Shown here: one piece after another, positions 57,697 to 64,000 of the stretch
How positions within the stretch are numbered: position 1 is the first letter of the stretch
Layout of the letters: each line of letters starts with the position of its first letter
Made by a program: the position numbers and the translations under genes
The notes under the pieces: generated by a model
Databases searched by the model: none
What the model was told of the DNA's origin: nothing
The model's input: only the letters and a program-made list of their open reading frames with translations
NCBI GenBank assembly: GCA_033807695.1
Contig: CM066310.1
Span: 2,604,001 to 2,668,000, forward strand
Direction: 5' to 3'
DNA: 64,000 bases
Source of the DNA: Daedaleopsis sinensis
Lineage: Eukaryota; Basidiomycota; Agaricomycetes; Polyporales; Polyporaceae

Positions 57697-58755
57697 ATGC
57701 CTGGCGACCAGAAGCAACCGAGCTTCCTCGGCCCTGATTACCCAATCGCAGAAGGGGATACATCTGTCATCTATGACTTCCTCCCTTCAGACTTGGCAGA
57801 AGAAGCGTTCGAAAACCTTTTGAAGGAGGTGAACTGGAACAAGATGATGCACCGAGGCAGGTAACATATCCGAGTCTCCGTATAAGGTGATAGAGTAACT
57901 CATCGCAACATAGGGGGGGAGGTTCCTAGGTTAGTCGCAGTGGAAGGGGCCATTCAAGAAGACGGGAGGTGCGCACGTTCTGATCAATGTTTCTGCAGCA
58001 CTGACGACCCAGGCGCAATGCCATGTAGCTTCCCAATCTACCGTCATCCGGCAGACGAGTCTCCGCCTTTACTTCCGTTCTCGCCGACAGTCGAACGGAT
58101 CCGACAGCATATTGAAGACGTACTACACGAGCCTGTCAACCATGTGCTCATACAGCACTACCGCACCGGTGCTGACTACATATCCGAGCATTCAGACAAG
58201 ACCGTCGACGTCGTCCGAGGCTCGAAGATCGTCAACGTCAGCCTGGGAGCGCAACGTGTGATGACTCTCCGCACGAAGAAGGACGCGCTCTTGAGCCCCA
58301 AGGCCGATCTGGACGCACCCCCCGAGGCCGCACCGCCGAACAGCGAGACGAGTGGGCCCAACACGAAGCGCGGGACGCAGCGCGTGCCTCTCCCACACAA
58401 CTCGATCTTCGTGATGGGCCTGGAGACGAACGCGAAGTGGCTGCACACTATCCGCACGGACAAGCGGCCGCTCAAGACCAAGAGTGAGGCCGAGCGGTAC
58501 CAGAACGGCGAGCGTATCAGCCTGACGTTCCGCACCATCGGCACGTTCTTGACCAAGGACGAGACGCTGATATGGGGCCAGGGTGCCACTGGGAAGACGC
58601 GCCAGGAGGCGAGGCCGGTCGTGCGAGGAGGGCCCGAGGCCGAGAAACTGATTGTCGCGTTCGGTGCGGAGAACCACCAGAGCGAGTTTGACTGGGAAGC
58701 CCACTATGGGCAGGGCTCAGACGTTCTTCATTTTACTACGCATGCGCGAGAGTGA
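57697..58755 (+). CDS. AlkB-like 2-oxoglutarate/Fe(II) dioxygenase, 313 aa (three exons)
   Basis: Exons: 57697-57856, 57914-57968, 58029-58755. The first intron uses a GC donor (CGAG/GCAGGT) and ends at ATAG (57913); this alone restores the family motif HRGGEVPRLVAVEG. The normal GT donor four bases later would give a frameshift unless a downstream acceptor (57930) is used, deleting GGEVP. The second intron (60 nt) restores DGSFPIYRHPADESPPL. The catalytic core is visible: His126 and Asp128 (ISEHSDKT) and His211 (WLHTI) as iron ligands, and Arg234/Arg240 in RISLTFR for 2-oxoglutarate. The family includes DNA/RNA alkylation-repair enzymes (ALKBH2/3 type); the substrate here is not known. The start is the first ATG after an upstream in-frame GTG. 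Confidence 0.86.
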
Positions 58756-59265
58756 CTGGATGATATTGATATCTACCAGGCCACACAATCTTTGTTCTCT
58801 GCGAGTCCCACGGTGATGTCGCGCTCCGACTGTATAGAATTCAACGACATGCATGTTCTTCAAGTTGATGATCCGAGTAGGCTCGAGCAATGTAAAGCGT
58901 GAAGTTCTACTATGAGCTTGTGCGCACGATGGTCGAGCGCGAACTCGAGTACAGTTATTCTACACAGCTAGATTTCCTGAAGTTATGAGGCCTATGAGGG
59001 GCCCCGGCCGCGGGTGCGTCGGAGAACGGAGATAATTGCTGGAAGTGAGATAAGTCTATATAGGGACATAACGCCACCAGCCTCATGTCACGCGCGGCAA
59101 ACAGGGCATGAACTTTGATGGTGATGTTCCGCGAACTCGTCCTCTGCGCTCTTTCTCCGACGACCACGACACGACCGCGACGACCTTCTCTTTCATCTTC
59201 CCTCTCTCTGGACTTTTGGACGACTTTCTCGCTTTTGAGCCTTGGGCGCACTAACCAGAGACACA
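58756..59265. promoter_or_regulatory. Upstream region of the xylulose kinase gene
   Basis: 510 bp. TATATAG at 59057-59063 lies about 200 nt before the ATG and is followed by long CT-rich tracts (59150-59230), a common fungal promoter layout. The first part is the 3' flank of the AlkB-like gene. Confidence 0.5.
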
Positions 59266-61021
59266 ATGCCCCCCAAGACGCTCCCCACGCTCTTTCTCGG
59301 TTTGGAGCTCGCGACGGACCAACTCAGGGCTTCAATTGTGGATGAGAATCTCGAGCTGGTGGGTGTAGAGGTCGTCGACTTTGACACGGAGATCGCGGAG
59401 TACCAGTGAGTTCACTTCACGCCTTACAACATATCTGTTCTCGCATCCTCGCCTTTTTCTTTCCACGGGAGAAGAGCCTCGTCCATCTCCGCCTCTTGCT
59501 CAGGCACGGCCAAGTATCTCGCGCTGAGGTATCTCTACGGCTGAGATCGCGATATGCACCATATACCACTTGATTGCACAGTCATAGCTGGTGCACTTAA
59601 CGTGGTTGTGCAATCAAGGGTACGATGGTGAGTTCGATCTTCCCCGTCTCTCCTGGCAATCCCCACAAAATCTTCGCGTCGTTGTTCGTATGGGGAACCA
59701 TATCCGACGACGGTCGGACGCCTTCCCTACGAATAGAGCTCGGACGTCCACCCTCCAAGTCTGCGGTCGTTATGATTTTACGTGTTCGGTCGGCGGCATG
59801 CTCCACGGATCGTATCAGACGCGCATCTTTCTTCTTTTCGCTTTTGCGGTCTCAAAATGCGGACGGCTCGGTTGCGTCCGTAACATTCGTACTATTGGTT
59901 TCTATCCGATATATCAGCCGCTGCTCTGTTATGCCTACGGTGATGGTGGCTTACCCCTTGGGCTCGTCGGGCGGACGCGTTTTCTTGTTCCACAGACACG
60001 AAGAGCTGCTCATCGGGGTCACAGCTCTCCAAGGAAACCAAATCTATTGGATCCGGACTCTAGTTTTCACTGTTGTTAAGCTGCTCTGATGGTCGGTCTA
60101 CGCTCTCCGTCTTCCCGGGTTTCGTGTCTTATTACGTTTTATCCTCCTCCCTTACTCCGGTTGTTCCGTTACTCATACAAAAATACACTCGCGATGTTTT
60201 AGAACGCAAGGCGGTATCTTCACGACTCCTGGCGAAGCATACACAACACCGGTAGAGATGTGGTTGAAGGCGTTCGGTAAGTCAAATACCTTCGCGGAAG
60301 CATTTTGTTGCGCTTATGATGATCGGCATGTCACATTGTCACACCCCTGTGACATCTAGATCTGCTGCTCGAAAAGTTGGGCAAAAACTACGAGTTGTCG
60401 AGGATAAAGGCGATCGGGGGTGCTGCACAGGTGGGCATGTAGACTGCGCATCGACAGGACTGCTCTCATCTTTTGCAGCAAGCATTGGTCTGGTGGAAAG
60501 CTCCCGTACCGCCCCTCCATGCGCTCGATCCCAGGCTGCCTATCCACGCGCAGATCACCTCACAGTCCTTCTCCGTCCAAAATCCCCCTATCGCACAAGA
60601 CACATCCGCGCATACACACGCGCTTGCTCTAGAGGCTGCGCTCGGCGGTCCGGATCTCATGGCCTCGCGAGTAGGCACCTGTGCGCATCCTTCCCTAGTC
60701 GCCGCGCAATTGCTCCGTGTGCGCGAAGCCTGGCCAGACGTCTGGGCCCGGACCGGACGTGTGCAAATGGCTAGCTCATTTCTTGCCAGTTTGCTGACCG
60801 GTCAGTTGGTGGGGATGGGCGAAGCTGAGGCTTCCTCCACAGGACTTTGGGTTCACGCCGGTGCGCAAGCCAGCGCCGGAGTCCAGAGCCATTGGGATGA
60901 GGGCGTGATGGAGATCGTGGGCGGTGGGTGGCGGCGTCGCTGTTCGCCGTTCGCCGGTCGCCGGTCGCTGATGTCCGTGATGGCGACGCGTTGCCAACCA
61001 GAGAAAGAATTCATGAGATAG
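59266..61021 (+). pseudogene. XKS1: D-xylulose kinase (FGGY family), truncated after about half its length
   Basis: Exons 59266-59405, 60203-60276, 60360-60430 and 60479-61021 give 275 residues. The N-terminal half is well preserved: LFLGLELATDQLRASIVDEN, EYQTQGGIFTTP, AIGGAAQ, NPPIAQDTSAHTHALALEAA, SRVGTCAHPSLVAAQLLRVR, VGMGEAEASSTGLWVH and HWDEGVMEIVGG. Family similarity stops near 60930, and a stop codon (61019-61021) lies right before the 28-bp repeat array. The whole C-terminal half, including the second ATP-binding lobe, is missing and not found downstream. Xylulose kinase phosphorylates D-xylulose for the pentose phosphate pathway; this copy should be inactive. The first intron is 797 nt and contains a hairpin. 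An unspliced bypass of the array is not apparent. Confidence 0.75.
59569..59618. repeat. Hairpin (12-bp arms) inside the long xylulose kinase intron
   Basis: CTTGATTGCACA at 59569-59580 and its exact reverse complement at 59607-59618, separated by 26 nt. It is followed by GATGGTGAGTTCGATCTTCC, which vaguely resembles a Pol III B box. The 797-nt intron is far longer than others here, so an insertion (possibly SINE-like) is plausible. Confidence 0.5.
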
Positions 61022-61022
61022 G

Positions 61023-61386
61023 GAGTGCGGAGGGGTATAAGGGTGTCGAGGAGTGCGGAGGGGTATAAGGGTGTCGAGGAGTGCGGAGGGGTATAAGGGT
61101 GTCGAGGAGTGCGGAGGGGTATAAGGGTGTCGAGGAGTGCGGAGGGGTATAAGGGTGTCGAGGAGTGCGGAGGGGTATAAGGGTGTCGAGGAGTGCGGAG
61201 GGGTATAAGGGTGTCGAGGAGTGCGGAGGGGTATAAGGGTGTCGAGGAGTGCGGAGGGGTATAAGGGTGTCGAGGAGTGCGGAGGGGTATAAGGGTGTCG
61301 AGGAGTGCGGAGGGGTATAAGGGTGTCGAGGAGTGCGGAGGGGTATAAGGGTGTCGAGGAGTGCGGAGGGGTATAAGGGTGTCGAG
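61023..61386. repeat. Perfect minisatellite, 13 units of 28 bp
   Basis: The unit at 61023-61050 (starting GAGTGCGGAGGGGTATAAGG) is repeated head to tail with no differences I can see, exactly 364 bp. Because 28 is not a multiple of three, the array reads on the minus strand as a 28-residue period containing TPPHSSTPLYPSALLDTLIP, which makes a false 224-codon frame. It borders the truncated xylulose kinase. There are no spacers between units. Confidence 0.97.
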
Positions 61387-64000
61387 GGCGGGGGCAGGAC
61401 ATGGTAGGGGAGGGGAGGGGAGGGGAGACGGCGGGCGCGGACTCTGGCACTCGGTAGCTACAGCGTGTACATACGCACGAAATATATTTCTGCTCCTACT
61501 ACTCTCGAGTGCGACGCGGCGAGCTCGAAGCAGCGAGCTCGACTCGGATGCGGACTACAAGTTGGACTTAGACCCCGGTGCGAGACAGACGACACTCGCC
61601 GCCACCCCAGGTGAGTCTCGCGCATGCATTGTGTCTCCTGAGTACACAAACACGCCCAGACCGCTCGCTGACCTCGTCCCCGCCTCCGCCCAGCGTGTCT
61701 CCCTCGCGCGACTCGTCCGCGGTGAGTAGACATTCCGGCGCCTACGTTCCCATTCTTGGACACCCGGATCGCCCGTCGCCCGTCGCGCCTCTTGCTTCCG
61801 ACCGCCATCCTCCCGTCCTCCCGTCTTCGCGCCTCTGCTGCCGGCTGCTCTGTGCACTCGCCGCCGCTTGTGCACAAACAGCGACGTTCGACTTGAGCGA
61901 AATGGCCTCGTACCTCGTGCTCCGCGACCGCCAGCCGCCGTTTCCGACTCTACCGCCGCCGCTCCCGTTCCCGCCGCGTGCAGACGACTCCCCGACACCC
62001 TCCACCCTTCCCGCGCCCGCGCCGACGTTTCCAGCCGCCCCGCACCCATGAACGGCCCCGGAAAAGCGAGATACACTCACCTGAGGTCCATGTCCACGCC
62101 ATCTGCCCGCTCTGCAGCTGTCCCCGCCTCCCGCCGACTCGTACTCGGCCGCCTGACGCCTGACGTCGCCCACCGCTTCGTCTTCTGTGTTCAGTCAAGG
62201 TGCGTACCCGAAACCCACTCCGTTGACTTGACCTTGGGCAGCAGCATCCGAGGGGTACGGCCGCTGAAGACTGTGTCGACCGCACCCGCTTTGCCGCACC
62301 ATCATGCGATTTGCGCACGAGCGTCGCCGTTTATCTGAACCGCGCTGACAAGCATCGTTAGTCTAGGGCCTCGGACCACGCGTCCGCCGTCAAGACACGC
62401 ACCGAAAAGCGACATCCGAGTCGTGTCGGTCTCGCGCCGTAAGGTACCCTCGACCACCGCGGCGTAGTAGCCGCGGGAGCCCCGCCGCGTTATATACGTC
62501 TTGCGGGGTCACGAATACCGCCATATATCGCGCAGGTGAGTCGTGTCGCTGCAGCATCTCACACGACTTGTCAGGCTTGTCGCGGTCTTCGCCGCCCGGT
62601 CCGCACCCCGCACCTGCTCCGGATCATGCCCGCCGCCTGCCACTCTCGCCCGCCGTCGAACGTCTCGCGCCGACGACTCGGATACTAGCACACGTTGGTC
62701 AGTCGGAGACGCTCCTAATGCTAGCGAGAGACCGCGCGTACCTCGAGAACCCAATCGCTGCTCCGCACATGGTCAGCGATCTTCGCGTCCGTGGCCATTC
62801 ATAAACCGGTACGTACTCTCCTACGAGTCTCCCACGACCAGGTAAGAGCCCGCGCTCCGCCGACTGCTGTACCGACGCCCTCGAGCATGAGGGAGACGCA
62901 ATGCGACACCCCGTCTCACGTTCTCGGAGTCCGTGTCCCGACGACGATCCATCGCGGCGCCGCCACTCTCGAGCACCGGAAAGACGCGTCTCATCGCGAG
63001 CGCGATAGCTCGACGTCCTGCGGCCCGCCGACGGTACTTCCCGAGAGACACGACGCGCTACGGCGACGCGATGTCTCTGCGTCTTGCGTCCCGCCGACCG
63101 TCGTGCAATCGTGCAAGACGGAGCCGCCGCTCTCGTGCATGGGAGAGACCCGACCCGACGCCCCACGTCATGTCTCGGAGTCTCGTGGGCGCCGCCGCTC
63201 TCAAGCACCGGAGAGACGCGTCGCATAGCGTGGCGCGATGGCTCGGCGTTGTGCGGCCGGCCGACGGTACATCCCGAGAGACGCGACGCGTCGGCGCGGC
63301 GACACGATGTCTCCGCGTCTTGCATCCCGCCGCCACTCTCGGGAGAGCGTGTCGCGTCGCGCCGCCGCGATCTCGTGGCGCTCGCCGTGTGCCACCACCC
63401 GCTGCAATCTGCCGCTCTACTCCCAGCACACCGTCAGCGAAAGCTCCGTGAACGGAAGACAACAAAGGTACGTACTTCAAGCCAGCAGTCCACAACTCCA
63501 GCTCGCCACTACCTTTCGCAACGACCCGGGCGACATTCTCGAACACGAAATGGTACGTCCGAGGCATCGACTACGGATAGCACGCGTGGACGCGTCGCGT
63601 GGACGCTAAGAGAACGCCTCAGAAGACCCGCGACCCCTGCTCTTCACCGGCGAGCTACCTCCAGCCGTCTTAAGGACTAGCAAGCACGCCGCGTCAGTCT
63701 GTGTAAGTACCAGGCTAGATAAACATCAATGTACTCACGAGGGACGTGTCGGACAGTGCAACCGCAAGTGTTGCATAGTGAGCGGTGTGGTCGTCGAGCT
63801 GGAGACCGGAGTGTGATAGTGATGAGAGCGGGAGGTCGAGTCTGTCAAGGAGATGGCCGTGGATGGACTAGTCGTAACAGACAGAAGAGGGAGTGTGTGT
63901 ATGTAGACAGAAGGGAATAGATCTGAACGAAAAGGACTATAATCCAGGATGGTGTGATGTTTGTATACGTAGCGGCGAATCCCGAGGAATTCTTGGTGCT
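61387..64000. other. Gene-poor end of window, 2.6 kb
   Basis: No recognisable gene. A plus-strand stretch near 61520-61610 (SSELDSDADYKLDLDPGARQ before a GTGAGT donor) looks exon-like but cannot be extended into a known protein. A GGGGA run lies at 61405-61425. A tandem duplication occupies about 62886-63370 (separate entry). No remnant of the missing xylulose kinase half was seen. Confidence 0.45.
62886..63370. repeat. Diverged tandem duplication, two units of 235-250 bp
   Basis: Units start near 62886 and 63138. Shared blocks in order: CATG(A)GGGAGA, GCGCCGCC(A/G)CTCTC, AGCACCGGA, GACGCGTC, CCGACGGTAC, CCCGAGAGA, ATGTCTC, GCGTCTTGC and CCCGCCG. Spacing differs by small gaps (offset 232-252). 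The DNA is very rich in CG dinucleotides. No coding function is evident. Confidence 0.7.

Noticed and set aside
59625..60089. 154-codon frame inside the xylulose kinase intron
   Set aside because: No family features, and the flanking exons join perfectly across it (EYQ-TQGG).
61023..61386. Regular direct repeats that could be taken for a CRISPR array
   Set aside because: Units follow each other with no spacers, and all other evidence is for a eukaryotic nuclear genome.
60776..61450. Minus-strand 224-codon frame with a 28-residue repeat
   Set aside because: It is the translation of the minisatellite plus the antisense of the kinase exon; a 28-bp unit without stops in any frame produces this automatically.

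Overview
The window looks like nuclear DNA of a filamentous basidiomycete, probably an Agaricomycete. Genes are split by many short GT-AG introns (about 45-65 nt), whose positions I placed by keeping conserved protein motifs in frame. The DNA is GC-rich with long gene-poor stretches. Much of the gene content belongs to expanded Agaricomycete families: F-box proteins, multi-pass membrane proteins, and small RNase III-like proteins. Conserved eukaryotic genes lie between them. All assignments come from reading the sequence; no database search was run.

Layout. 1-290: 5' end of a multi-pass membrane protein gene (minus). 700-2241: two adjacent non-autonomous DNA transposons with terminal inverted repeats and shared target-site duplications. 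4.7-21.3 kb: duplicated block with two related multi-pass membrane proteins, two very similar F-box genes (A1, A2), a third F-box gene (B), the complete mitochondrial tRNA-modification gene MTO1, a broken copy of the MTO1 3' end and a relic of the F-box B 3' end. 21.6-29.1 kb: inverted pair of F-box-like genes with long C-terminal regions, flanking another F-box/leucine-rich gene and DPH3 (diphthamide synthesis). 29.3-31.2 kb: transposon with about 230-bp inverted repeats and a duplicated right end. 31.6-33.4 kb: tandem pair of small RNase III-like genes that have lost most catalytic acidic residues.

35.7-39.0 kb: a 951-residue Ser/Pro-rich protein gene (minus). 39.0-46.65 kb: no recognisable gene, but microsatellites and a diverged 450-bp tandem duplication. 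46.65-49.66 kb: LTO1 (partner of Yae1 in loading Fe-S clusters on Rli1/ABCE1) and a Whi2-like BTB protein, both minus. 50.6-53.0 kb: a Mediator-25-type VWA protein (plus). 57.7-58.75 kb: an AlkB-like 2-oxoglutarate/Fe(II) dioxygenase (plus). 59.27-61.02 kb: a truncated D-xylulose kinase whose frame closes at the edge of a perfect array of thirteen 28-bp repeats. The last 2.6 kb has a 235-250-bp tandem duplication and no recognisable gene.

The conserved genes (MTO1, DPH3, LTO1, WHI2-like, MED25-like, AlkB) are unrelated housekeeping or signalling functions. There is no sign of a biosynthetic cluster, CRISPR array, virus or operon. The most unusual content is the F-box/membrane-protein/MTO1 duplication, the RNase III-like pair, the two precisely abutting transposons and the broken xylulose kinase.
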